Of a stretch of DNA of 64,000 nt, positions 54,671 through 63,087 are shown piece after piece (within the stretch, counting starts at the first letter, position 1; each line of letters starts with the position of its first letter). Origin of the DNA: Bradyrhizobium sp. AZCC 2262. Its GTDB lineage: Bacteria; Pseudomonadota; Alphaproteobacteria; Rhizobiales; Xanthobacteraceae. Below the pieces are notes generated by a model. It worked only from the letters and a program-made list of their open reading frames with translations, searched no databases and had not been told where the DNA came from. The stretch spans positions 4,278,001 to 4,342,000 of the forward strand of contig NZ_JAZHRT010000001.1 of the NCBI RefSeq assembly GCF_036924535.1, written 5' to 3'. Made by a program: the position numbers and the translations under genes.

Positions 54671-55410
54671 GCCTCTCGATCGATCGCGACAAATTCCAGG
54701 CAGCCGATAAACCGACGCTGTACAAGCAGATCCGGCTCGACATCGAACGCCGCATCCTGACCGGCGAATGGCCGCCGGGTCATCGCATCCCGTTCGAGCA
54801 CCAACTGATGACGCGCTATGGCTGCTCGCGAATGACCGTGAGCAAGGCGTTGTCGGAACTGGCGCAAGCCGATCTCATCGAGCGGCGGCGGCGAGCCGGC
54901 ACATTTGTGCGCCGCCCCAAATTCCTGTCGGCAGTCCTGACGATCCCGGACATTCGCGCGGAGATTACCGCGCTCGGCCGCAACTATGGCTATCAGTTGA
55001 TCCGAAGCTCGCGCCGAGCGGCCAACGCCTCCGACCGTGAACGCCTCGGAGTACGGAAAGCCGGCAAGGTGATCGCGATCTCATGCCGGCACAGCGCCGA
55101 TGGCGTGCCGTTCGCGATCGAGGACCGGCTGATCGATCTCGACGCGGTGCCCGAAGCCGCCACCGCGGATTTTGCGATCGAGCCGCCCGGCACGTGGCTG
55201 CTCCACCATGTCCCGTGGACGGAGGCCGAACATTCGATCAGCGCGATCGTGGCTGACGAGCAGACCGCAACGGCACTGGACATTGCGATCGGCGCCCCCT
55301 GTCTCGTGATCGACCGCCACACCTGGCGCAGCGCACGGACGCTGACCGCCGTGCGCCTCGTCTATCCGGGTGAGTCCCACAAACTGATTGCCCGCTTCAA
55401 GGGCTGCTGA
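54667..55410 (+). CDS. hutC: Histidine utilisation repressor, GntR family
   Basis: A 247-residue GntR/HutC-type repressor. The winged helix is in LYKQIRLDIERRILTGEW, then FEHQLMTRYGCSRMTVSKAL and RRRRAGTFVRRP; the C-terminal UTRA domain includes KVIAISCRHSADGVPFAIEDRLI, which senses urocanate in relatives. Its ATG overlaps the hutF stop by four bases. The operator between hutI and hutF is its likely target. Confidence 0.94.
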   Translation: MSLSIDRDKFQAADKPTLYKQIRLDIERRILTGEWPPGHRIPFEHQLMTRYGCSRMTVSKALSELAQADLIERRRRAGTFVRRPKFLSAVLTIPDIRAEITALGRNYGYQLIRSSRRAANASDRERLGVRKAGKVIAISCRHSADGVPFAIEDRLIDLDAVPEAATADFAIEPPGTWLLHHVPWTEAEHSISAIVADEQTATALDIAIGAPCLVIDRHTWRSARTLTAVRLVYPGESHKLIARFKGC

Positions 55411-55447
55411 GAGGCATATCAATGCAAATGAAAGTCCGGCACAATTT

Positions 55448-55483
55448 ATGCAACAGTTGATGCAGCAGTTCATACAGCAGTAG
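55448..55483 (+). repeat. Three 12-base tandem repeats, also readable as a glutamine-rich leader peptide
   Basis: ATGCAACAGTTG, ATGCAGCAGTTC and ATACAGCAGTAG follow each other without gaps. In frame they read MQQLMQQFIQQ and stop, 44 bases before the binding-protein start. This could be a protein site, a leader peptide that senses glutamine, or chance. Confidence 0.45.
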
Positions 55484-55527
55484 GACGAACAGGACGCAAT
55501 CCATAAACCGACAGAGGGAAGACAATC

Positions 55528-56472
55528 ATGCTTAGTTATAGAGTATTCGCCGCAACCGCCGCTCTCCTGGTGTCCGCGCCAGCCGTCGCACAAGACGTGA
55601 AGGTCGCCATCGGCATCTCAGGATGGACCGGCTTCGCGCCGCTCACGCTCGCCAACCAGGCCGGCATCTTCAAGAAGAACGGCCTCGATGTGACGATCAA
55701 GAAGATCCCGCAGAAGGACCGCCATCTGGCCGTGGCATCGGGCGACATCCAGTGTGCGGCGACCACCGTCGAAACCTGGATTTCCTGGAACGCCAATGGC
55801 GTCGCCACCAAGCAGATCTTCCAGCTCGACAAGAGCTACGGCGCCGACGGCATGGCCACGCGAAACGATGTCGCCTCGATCAAGGATCTGAAGGGCAAGA
55901 CGGTCGCCGCGTCCGCGCCCGGCACTGCGCCCTACTTCACCCTGGCCTGGATGCTCAAGAAGAACGGCCTCTCGGTCAAGGACGTGACAGTGGTCAACCT
56001 GGAGCCGGCTGCGGCCGCGCAGGCATTCGTGGCCGGTCAGAACGATGCGGCCATGACCTATGAGCCCTACCTCTCGACCGTGCGCGCAGCGCCCGACAAG
56101 GGGAAAATCATCGCCACCACGCTCGACTACCCGATGATCATGGACACGTTCGGCTGCACACCGAAATTCCTGACCGAAAATCCGAAGGCCGCGAAAGCGC
56201 TGGCTGACAGCTATTTCGAGGCTGTCGCCCTGATCGAAAAGGATCAGGCAAAATCCTACGAGATCATGGGCTCCGACGTGAAGCAGTCCGGCGAGCAGTT
56301 CGGCAATTCCGCAAAATATCTGCGCTGGCAGGACAAGGCCGCGAACCAGAAGTTCTTCGCGGGCGATTTCCAGGCGTTTACCAAGGAAGCCGCAGACCTG
56401 TTGCTCGAGATCGGCATCATCAAATCGATTCCGAAAATCGACGACCTCGTTGACACGAGCTTCATCAAGTAG
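55528..56472 (+). CDS. ABC importer solute-binding protein, NitT/TauT family
   Basis: A 314-residue periplasmic protein with a signal peptide ending VSAPAVAQ near residue 22. The mature chain starts VKVAIGISGWTGFAPLTLANQAG, typical for the nitrate/sulfonate/taurine (NMT1-like) group, followed by DLKGKTVAASAPGTAPYF. It is placed right behind hutC with a permease and an ATPase, so it probably imports histidine, urocanate or a related imidazole. The gap of 117 bases after hutC holds the tandem repeats. Confidence 0.92.
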   Translation: MLSYRVFAATAALLVSAPAVAQDVKVAIGISGWTGFAPLTLANQAGIFKKNGLDVTIKKIPQKDRHLAVASGDIQCAATTVETWISWNANGVATKQIFQLDKSYGADGMATRNDVASIKDLKGKTVAASAPGTAPYFTLAWMLKKNGLSVKDVTVVNLEPAAAAQAFVAGQNDAAMTYEPYLSTVRAAPDKGKIIATTLDYPMIMDTFGCTPKFLTENPKAAKALADSYFEAVALIEKDQAKSYEIMGSDVKQSGEQFGNSAKYLRWQDKAANQKFFAGDFQAFTKEAADLLLEIGIIKSIPKIDDLVDTSFIK

Positions 56473-56563
56473 GTTCGTTTGGCGCCGCGCTGGCCCCGCT
56501 TCCACACCTGTGGATGCGGAGCTGTCCGCGATCAGCGCTCCGCTCTGAGGAACACGCCCCGTG

Positions 56564-57337
56564 ATGCGTCCCCTGGATCCCGTGACGTCAAAGCAACGCG
56601 CAGCCTATGGCTTGGCGTTCTTCGTCCTGTTCGTAGCCCTGTGGGCGTGGGCAACTTTTGGCGGCTACGTGTCCAAAACGTTTCTCGCCAACCCGCTGAC
56701 CATGCTGCACGAGGGCTTTGAACTCCTCACCAAGCACGGCTTCCTGTTCGACATCGGCATGACGATCTGGCGGGTCATCGGCGGCTTTGTGCTGGCGGCA
56801 ATCATCGCGGTGCCGCTCGGCGTTCTGATGGGCGCCTACAAACCGATCGAGGCTTTTCTCGAGCCATTCGTCTCGTTTGCCCGTTACCTGCCCGCCTCGG
56901 CCTTCATCCCGCTGTTGATTCTGTGGGCAGGCATCGGAGAGCTGCAGAAGCTACTGGTCATTTTCATCGGCTCGGTGTTCCAGATTATCCTGATGATCGC
57001 CGTGAACGTCGGGAGTACACGTCGCGACCTCGTTGAAGCCGCCTACACGCTGGGTGCCCGCGACAGCGGCATCATCCGCCGTGTGCTGCTGCCCTCCTCA
57101 GCCCCCGAGATCGCTGAGATCCTTCGGCTCGTCCTCGGCTGGGCATGGACCTATGTCATCGTCGCAGAACTGATCGGCTCATCGTCGGGCATCGGCCACA
57201 TGATCACCGACAGCCAGGCGCTGCTCAACACCGGCCAGATCATCTTCGGCATCATCGTGATCGGACTGATCGGGCTGGTGTCGGATTTCCTGTTCAAGGC
57301 CTTCAATGCCTGGCTGTTTCCGTGGAGATTGGCGTGA
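56564..57337 (+). CDS. ABC importer permease, NitT/TauT family
   Basis: A 257-residue permease with six helices and the contact segment EAAYTLGARDSGIIRRVLLPSSAPEI. The GELQKLLVIF and WAWTYVIVAELIGSS stretches are family marks. I use the ATG at 56564; a GTG just before it, 10 bases after GAGG, is equally possible. The ATPase gene overlaps its stop by four bases. Confidence 0.92.
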   Translation: MRPLDPVTSKQRAAYGLAFFVLFVALWAWATFGGYVSKTFLANPLTMLHEGFELLTKHGFLFDIGMTIWRVIGGFVLAAIIAVPLGVLMGAYKPIEAFLEPFVSFARYLPASAFIPLLILWAGIGELQKLLVIFIGSVFQIILMIAVNVGSTRRDLVEAAYTLGARDSGIIRRVLLPSSAPEIAEILRLVLGWAWTYVIVAELIGSSSGIGHMITDSQALLNTGQIIFGIIVIGLIGLVSDFLFKAFNAWLFPWRLA

Positions 57338-58119
57338 CCGAGCTGAGGATCGATCAGGTCTCCCGCGTTTTTCCTGCGCGCCAGGGCAATGCGCCAACGC
57401 GGGCGCTGGAACCGACCAATCTCAGCGTCGGCAACAACGACTTCGTCACCATCCTCGGCCCGTCGGGCTGCGGAAAATCCACGCTGCTCCGGATCATCGC
57501 CGGGCTTGACCGGCCGACCAGCGGCCGCGTCATTCTGGACGGGCAAGAGGTCACGGGACCCGGCGCCGATCGCGGCATGGTGTTTCAATCGTACACGCTG
57601 TTCCCGTGGTTGACGGTGCGCGAAAACATCGCGTTCGGCCTGCGCGAGCGCGGGATATCTGAAACGGATCGCTGCAAGATCGCCGATGGATTCATCCATC
57701 GGGTCGGCTTATCAGGCTTTGGGAACCACTGGCCGAAGCAACTCTCCGGCGGCATGCAGCAACGCACGGCGATCGCCCGTGCGCTTGCCAACGATCCCAA
57801 GATCCTGTTGCTCGACGAACCGTTCGGGGCGCTGGATAATCAAACCCGTGTGCTGATGCAGGAAATGCTGCTCGGCATCTGGGAACGCGAGCAGAAAACC
57901 GTGCTGTTCGTCACCCATGATATCGAGGAGGCGATTTTCCTCGGCAGCCGCGTCATCGTCATGAGCGCCCGTCCCGGTCGCATCAAGGCCGAGATCGCGA
58001 TCGATCTGCCCCACCCACGATCCTACAAGATCAAGACCGCGCCTGAATTCGTCAGGCTGAAGGAACGGCTCGTCGAGGAAATCCGGGCCGAGGCATTGAA
58101 GGTTGCGGTTGATGCTTGA
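57334..58119 (+). CDS. ABC importer ATP-binding protein, NitT/TauT family
   Basis: A 261-residue ATPase with Walker A GPSGCGKST, signature LSGGMQQRTAIARAL, Walker B ILLLDEPFGALD and switch histidine in LFVTHDIEEAI. I start it at the GTG at 57334, which overlaps the permease stop by four bases (GTGA); the longer frame covers the permease. It completes the hut-linked importer. It converges with the LysR gene 96 bases later. Confidence 0.93.
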   Translation: MTELRIDQVSRVFPARQGNAPTRALEPTNLSVGNNDFVTILGPSGCGKSTLLRIIAGLDRPTSGRVILDGQEVTGPGADRGMVFQSYTLFPWLTVRENIAFGLRERGISETDRCKIADGFIHRVGLSGFGNHWPKQLSGGMQQRTAIARALANDPKILLLDEPFGALDNQTRVLMQEMLLGIWEREQKTVLFVTHDIEEAIFLGSRVIVMSARPGRIKAEIAIDLPHPRSYKIKTAPEFVRLKERLVEEIRAEALKVAVDA

Positions 58120-58215
58120 GCAGCTTTCCTGTGCTTCCATAGATCGAAATCGTCTTGGTCGTTGCAAAAGGCCGACAAGAGGACCGACGCGCGGGCGGCT
58201 TGCCCGACCGTTCAT

Positions 58216-59076
58216 TCAAATTGTCGGACGCGATGGCCCCTGTGCGAGCGTCAACAGAACCGCAGCGAGTGCCACGGCGGCTTTGTCGGGCCGGGTCTTT
58301 TCGTAGCGCGCGAACTCGAGGTCCGGAAGCCGTGGCAGGCCCTCCGCGGCACCGACAATGCGCAAGCCCGCGATGACCGCGCTCGCGGGAAGCGGCGTAA
58401 CGGCGAGGCCCGCAAGCGCCGCCGCGCGTACACCTGTAAGGCTGGGGCTGGTGTAGATGATCTCCCAGGTGAGATCGCCGTCCTGCAGCGCGTTGAGCGC
58501 CGCCTCACGCGATACGGACCGTTCGCGGTACAGAGCCAGCGGCAGCGCCGCGCCGGGAATGAGGTCGAACGTGTCGGCCGCGGCCCACACCATGGGTTCG
58601 CGCCAAACCAGACGCCCCTTCGACGTCCCGAGCGGACGCTTGGCGAATACCACGTCGAGCCGTCCCGCATTGAGCTGTTCGATCAACTCCGCGCTGACGC
58701 CAATCTGCACCTCGAGCTTCACTCCCGGATGCAGCGCCGCGAAGCGGCCGAGCGCCGAAGGCAGCGAACCGCCGGCGACTTCCTCGACCACGCCGAGACG
58801 CACCGACCCGGACAGCCGCGGCGCCGCCAGACGATGACGCGCCGCTTCCTCGAGCTGCAGCAGGCGACGGGCGTCGCCGAGCAGCATTTCGCCATCGTCG
58901 GTCAGTGCGACGCTCCGCGTCGTGCGCCGGAACAATGGGCGTTTGGTCTCGAGTTCGAGACGCTTGATCTGCTGGCTTACCGTCGACTGCGTCAGGTTGA
59001 GCCGTTCGGCTGCACGATGGAAACCGCCGCAATCAGCGACCGCAACGAAAGCGCGTAACAGCTCGAAATCCAGCAT
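58216..59076 (-). CDS. LysR family transcriptional regulator
   Basis: A 286-residue LysR-type regulator. The N-terminal helix-turn-helix is clear: FELLRAFVAVADCGGFHRAAERLNLTQSTVSQQIKRLE. The rest is the usual inducer-binding domain. I start it at the ATG at 59076; the longer frame upstream covers the intergenic operators. It is divergent from mdcA and the malonyl-CoA decarboxylase gene, so it probably activates them in response to malonate. Confidence 0.93.
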   Translation of the reverse strand: MLDFELLRAFVAVADCGGFHRAAERLNLTQSTVSQQIKRLELETKRPLFRRTTRSVALTDDGEMLLGDARRLLQLEEAARHRLAAPRLSGSVRLGVVEEVAGGSLPSALGRFAALHPGVKLEVQIGVSAELIEQLNAGRLDVVFAKRPLGTSKGRLVWREPMVWAAADTFDLIPGAALPLALYRERSVSREAALNALQDGDLTWEIIYTSPSLTGVRAAALAGLAVTPLPASAVIAGLRIVGAAEGLPRLPDLEFARYEKTRPDKAAVALAAVLLTLAQGPSRPTI

Positions 59077-59077
59077 A

Positions 59078-59127
59078 ATTGATCCATTATTACGATCAAT
59101 GATATTATAAAATACTGTTTTTATAAT
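59078..59127. promoter_or_regulatory. Two palindromes between LysR regulator and mdcA
   Basis: ATTGATC at 59078-59084 pairs with GATCAAT at 59094-59100 across nine bases. ATTATAAAA at 59104-59112 pairs exactly with TTTTATAAT at 59119-59127 across six bases. Two adjacent AT-rich inverted repeats in a LysR divergent promoter fit a recognition site and an activation site. Confidence 0.6.
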
Positions 59128-59185
59128 CAATGGCAAGCTCCTACGTTTCGCTTCGAAGGACAGCAACGAGCGAAGGAGCTTCACC

Positions 59186-60832
59186 ATGTCAGACCCGTCC
59201 CGGCCCAATCGCACCTCGCGTCTGGCGCGAGCTGCTGTGGTCTACGGCGTACGCGGAAAACTCTGCCCAGCGGAAGCCGCGACGCAGTTGCTGGAAGCGA
59301 TCGTCGAGCCCGGCGACCGCGTGGCGATCGAAGGCGACAATCAGAAGCAGGCGGACTTTCTCGCGGCGGCACTGGCGAAGGTCGATCCCGCACGAGTCCA
59401 CGATCTGCACATGGTGCAATCGGTCATCGCACTGCCCGAACATCTTGATGTGTTCGAACGCGGTGTCGCAAACCGCCTGGACTTCGCCTTTGCCGGACCG
59501 CAAAGCCGCAAGCTCGCCGAACTTGTCGCGTCGAAAGCGCTCAAGATCGGCGCCATCCACACCTACCTCGAACTCTACGCCCGCATGCTGGTGGACCTGA
59601 CGCCCCAGGTCGCGCTCGTCGTTGCCGACAAGGCCGACCGCGATGGCAACCTTTATACCGGTCCGAACACCGAGGACACGCCTACCATCGTCGAAGCTGC
59701 GGCATTCCGCGGCGGCGTTGTCGTGGCGCAGGTGAACGAGATCGTCGATCGCCTGCCCCGCGTCGACATCCCCTCCGACTGGATCGATTTCGTGGTGCCG
59801 AGCCCAAAGCCCTATCTGATCGATCCGCTCTTCACACGCGACCCCGCCAAGATCAGAAACGAGAACGTGCTGATGGCGATGATGGCGATATCTGCGGTAT
59901 ACGAACCTTACCAGGTGCAGCGCCTCAACCACGGCATCGGCTACGCCACCGCGGCGATCGAACTGATCCTGCCGACCTTCGCCGCTCAGCGCGGATTGAA
60001 AGGCAAGGTCGCCCGGCACTTCGTGCTCAATCCCCATCCGACCCTGATCCCCGCGATCGAAACCGGCTTCGTCGACAGCGTCTACTGCTTCGGCTCCGAA
60101 CTCGGCATGGAACGCTACGTCTCAAACCGCGCGGACGTGTTTCCGGTAGGCGCCGACGGCAATCTGCGCTCGAACCGTGCCCTCGCCCAGGTCGCCGGCC
60201 AATATGCTTGTGACCTCTTCATCGGCGGCACGTTGCAGATCGATGCAGCGGGCAACAGCTCGACAGCGACCAAGGACCGGATCACCGGCTTCGGCGGCGC
60301 GCCGAACATGGGCGCCGACGCGCGTGGCCGGCGTCACGACACGCCTGCCTGGCTGCGCGCTGGCCAGGAAGCAGGAGAGAGCCTGCGCGGACGCAAGCTC
60401 GTGGTGCAAATGGTGCAGACGTATCAGCCGAACGGCGCACCGAGCTTTGTCGAACGGCTGGACGCGTTCGACCTCGCAGCTTCCGCGGGCTTCGCGCTGC
60501 CGCCGGTGATGATCCATGGCGACGATGTCAGCCACGTCATCACCGAACGGGGCGTAGCCAACCTGCTGCGATGCCGGTCACCGCAAGAACGCGAAGCCGC
60601 CTTGCGCGCCGTCGCAGGCGATACCGATTTTGGCAGGCGACAGTCGCCTGAAGCAACCGATAACCTGCGCCGCCGCGGCATCGTGATGTTTCCCTCCGAC
60701 CTCGGTATCGACGACGGAACGGCGACGCGCGACTGGCTCGCAGCCAAGACAATCGACGAGCTGGTGACGGCTTCGGGCGGGCTTTACGCGCCGCCGGCAA
60801 AATTCCGCCGAACCGTCGGTGCTGCTGCTTGA
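59186..60832 (+). CDS. mdcA: Malonate decarboxylase alpha subunit-type CoA/ACP transferase
   Basis: A 548-residue MdcA-type protein. Family segments include YGVRGKLCPAEAATQLLEAI, VEPGDRVAIEGDNQKQADFL, NRLDFAFAGPQSRKL, TGPNTEDTPTIVEAAAFRGG and ELGMERYVSNRADVFPVG. In the multi-subunit malonate decarboxylase, MdcA swaps malonate for acetate on the acyl carrier subunit. Here the other mdc genes (carrier, decarboxylase and assembly subunits) are absent from the window, and the next gene is malonyl-CoA decarboxylase. It may therefore act as a malonate/acetyl-CoA CoA-transferase. It is divergent from a LysR regulator. Confidence 0.92.
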   Translation: MSDPSRPNRTSRLARAAVVYGVRGKLCPAEAATQLLEAIVEPGDRVAIEGDNQKQADFLAAALAKVDPARVHDLHMVQSVIALPEHLDVFERGVANRLDFAFAGPQSRKLAELVASKALKIGAIHTYLELYARMLVDLTPQVALVVADKADRDGNLYTGPNTEDTPTIVEAAAFRGGVVVAQVNEIVDRLPRVDIPSDWIDFVVPSPKPYLIDPLFTRDPAKIRNENVLMAMMAISAVYEPYQVQRLNHGIGYATAAIELILPTFAAQRGLKGKVARHFVLNPHPTLIPAIETGFVDSVYCFGSELGMERYVSNRADVFPVGADGNLRSNRALAQVAGQYACDLFIGGTLQIDAAGNSSTATKDRITGFGGAPNMGADARGRRHDTPAWLRAGQEAGESLRGRKLVVQMVQTYQPNGAPSFVERLDAFDLAASAGFALPPVMIHGDDVSHVITERGVANLLRCRSPQEREAALRAVAGDTDFGRRQSPEATDNLRRRGIVMFPSDLGIDDGTATRDWLAAKTIDELVTASGGLYAPPAKFRRTVGAAA

Positions 60833-60845
60833 AATGGAGGTAACG

Positions 60846-62150
60846 ATGACCCCAGCCAGTCAAGTCCCAGATGACCTGTCCAACGTCAGGCCGGCACTGC
60901 TCGGCCGCGCGAAGCAACTTGCTGCGACACTGCTGTCGGAGCGCGGCGAAGCGTCCGGCGCACTGGTCGCGCGCCAACTGCATGAGGTGCTGTGCGCGCT
61001 CGACCCTGACGATCGGCACGGCTTCCAGCGCTATCTCGCGACGGATTTTCAGCCCGACAGAACGGCGCTGCGCGCGGCAGCGGAGCACTATCTCGCCGAT
61101 AGCACCGCGGAAGCCGCGGCCGCCCTTGCTCAGGCTGGCGATCCGCCTCGGCAGGAATTGCTGCGGCGAATGAACATGGCGCCCGGGGGCACCAGCGCAC
61201 TGATCGCGATGCGCAGCGAAATCACGCCGCGCCTGCGCGCCGAGCCGGAACTAAAACTGCTCGACGCCGACCTCAGGCATCTGTTCGCCTCCTGGTTCAA
61301 CCGCGGCTTTCTCGAACTGCGGCGCATCGACTGGCAGTCGCCGGCCGCCGTGCTGGAGAAGCTGATCGCCTACGAGGCGGTGCACGAGATCCATGGCTGG
61401 GACGATCTGCGGCGCCGCCTTGCGCCCGACCGCCGCTGCTTCGCCTTCTTCCATCCCGTGCTGCCCGACGAGCCCTTGATCTTCGTCGAGGTCGCGCTGG
61501 TGGAGGGACTGGCCACCGCCGTGCAGCCGCTGCTGTCGCACGACACCGACGAAAATGTCCGGCGTGCACAGGCCGAGCGCGCCGACACCGCGATCTTCTA
61601 CTCGATCTCCAACTGCCAGGACGGCCTGCGCGGCGTCTCGTTCGGCAATTTCCTGATCAAACAGGTGGTCGAGGAGCTGCAGGCCGAGTTTCCGGGATTG
61701 AAGCGTTTCTCCACGCTGTCACCGGTGCCGGGTTTTCGCCGCTGGCTCGGCCAGCAGGCCGCGGATGGTCGCAATCGCGGCGCAGACCTGTTGCCGGAAG
61801 CCGAGACCGACGGCTGGTGGCATGACCCGGCGCGGAGCGCAAAGCTGCGCCCCGGCTTGATGCGGCTTTGCGCGCACTATCTGACGCGGCCATCCGTGCC
61901 CGGAAGCCGCATCGATCCGGTGGCGCGTTTTCATCTCGGCAACGGCGCGCGGCTCGAGCGGATCAACTGGCTCGGCGACACCGCGCCGCGTGCGATCGCG
62001 GAGTCCTTCGGCATCATGGTCAATTATCTCTACGACCATGACAGCATCGAGGACAATCACGAGCACTTCGTCCGTGGCGATGCCATCGTGCGTTCGCATG
62101 ATGTGGATACGCTGCTTGCAGATACGGAGCTGCGGGACTGCTCTGCTTGA
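60846..62150 (+). CDS. Malonyl-CoA decarboxylase
   Basis: A 434-residue malonyl-CoA decarboxylase (MCD family). Marks are MNMAPGGTSALIAMR, WQSPAAVLEKLIAYEAVHEI, CFAFFHPVLPDEPLIFVEVAL, IFYSISNCQDGLRGVSFGNFLIK and FSTLSPVPGF, the acetyl-CoA-binding and catalytic stretches. It splits malonyl-CoA to acetyl-CoA and carbon dioxide. I start it at the ATG at 60846 after TGGAGGTAACG; it follows mdcA by 13 bases. Together the two genes could convert malonate to acetyl-CoA without MatB or a full Mdc complex. Confidence 0.93.
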   Translation: MTPASQVPDDLSNVRPALLGRAKQLAATLLSERGEASGALVARQLHEVLCALDPDDRHGFQRYLATDFQPDRTALRAAAEHYLADSTAEAAAALAQAGDPPRQELLRRMNMAPGGTSALIAMRSEITPRLRAEPELKLLDADLRHLFASWFNRGFLELRRIDWQSPAAVLEKLIAYEAVHEIHGWDDLRRRLAPDRRCFAFFHPVLPDEPLIFVEVALVEGLATAVQPLLSHDTDENVRRAQAERADTAIFYSISNCQDGLRGVSFGNFLIKQVVEELQAEFPGLKRFSTLSPVPGFRRWLGQQAADGRNRGADLLPEAETDGWWHDPARSAKLRPGLMRLCAHYLTRPSVPGSRIDPVARFHLGNGARLERINWLGDTAPRAIAESFGIMVNYLYDHDSIEDNHEHFVRGDAIVRSHDVDTLLADTELRDCSA

Positions 62151-62217
62151 GACGACGTAACGATGAGCCCCACCAAATCGTACTTCCAGTGACACCTCAA
62201 ATGAAGGAGTAGACATC

Positions 62218-62994
62218 ATGATAAGCCGACGCGCCTTTTCGACCGCCCTGCTTGCCGGTGCAGCAGCTTCGCTGCTCTCCACACGCGGCATGGCCGCAAA
62301 TGCAACTCCGACAAAGGCACGCAATGTCGTGCTCGTGCACGGGCTGTTCGCCGACGGATCGTGCTGGACCGAAGTGATTGCGCGATTACAGGCGGCGGGT
62401 CTCAACGCCACTTCCGTGCAAAACCCGTTGACAACGCTGCCCGAAGCGGTCGCTTCGGCCGAGCGCGTGCTGGCGCGTCAGGATGGCCCGACGGTTCTGG
62501 TCGGCCATTCCTTTTCCGGCATGATCGTCACAGAAGCCGGCGTGCATCCGAATGTTTCTGCGCTGGTCTATGTGGCGGCGCGCGCGCCCGATGCCGGCGA
62601 GGATTATACCGCTTTGGCCAAGACATTCCCGACGCCGCCAGCGAGCGCGGGGATCGTGTTCGATGGCGATGAAGGACGTCTTTCAGAAGAGGCCTTCTTG
62701 CGTGATTTCGCGGGCGACCTGCCCGCAGCAAAGGCGAAGGTTCTTTACGCCGTGCAGCAGCCGTTCCATAAGGCCCTGCTTACCGGCAAGACTGCGCACG
62801 CGGCATGGCTGACGAAGCCGAGCTACTACGCCGTCTCCACGGAAGATCGCACCATCAATCCCGACCTTGAGCGCTTCATGGCCAAACGGATGGGAGCCAA
62901 GACCATCGAGGTGAAGGCCAGTCATCTCTCCCTGATTTCACAGCCCGAGGAAATCACGCGGCTCATCCTCGAAGCCGCGGGACAGCAAGCTTGA
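62218..62994 (+). CDS. Exported alpha/beta hydrolase (Tat-type leader)
   Basis: A 258-residue alpha/beta hydrolase with a twin-arginine leader (ISRRAFSTALLAG, cleavage near residue 27). The oxyanion segment VLVHGLFADGSCW, nucleophile GHSFSGMI and the likely catalytic histidine in ASHLSLISQP are present. Probably an esterase or amidase that acts in the periplasm. No substrate is evident. It follows the malonyl-CoA decarboxylase gene by 67 bases and is convergent with the PQQ dehydrogenase. Confidence 0.88.
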   Translation: MISRRAFSTALLAGAAASLLSTRGMAANATPTKARNVVLVHGLFADGSCWTEVIARLQAAGLNATSVQNPLTTLPEAVASAERVLARQDGPTVLVGHSFSGMIVTEAGVHPNVSALVYVAARAPDAGEDYTALAKTFPTPPASAGIVFDGDEGRLSEEAFLRDFAGDLPAAKAKVLYAVQQPFHKALLTGKTAHAAWLTKPSYYAVSTEDRTINPDLERFMAKRMGAKTIEVKASHLSLISQPEEITRLILEAAGQQA

Positions 62995-63037
62995 CGAAGC
63001 CTGTGCGGCAAAGAACTCATGAAACGTGCCGCGCGGC

Positions 63038-63073
63038 GGCGCCTGGCCACTGCCTGTGCAGCGGCCAGACGCC
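63038..63073. terminator. Strong hairpin between convergent genes
   Basis: GGCGCCTGGCC at 63038 pairs with GGCCAGACGCC at 63063 with one mismatch, and the inside continues as CTGC/GCAG around a CTGT loop, so nearly 15 pairs form in all. It lies in the 93-base gap between the hydrolase and PQQ dehydrogenase stops, where a bidirectional terminator is expected. T-runs are weak on both sides. Confidence 0.5.
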
Positions 63074-63087
63074 GGATCTTTCCGCGG

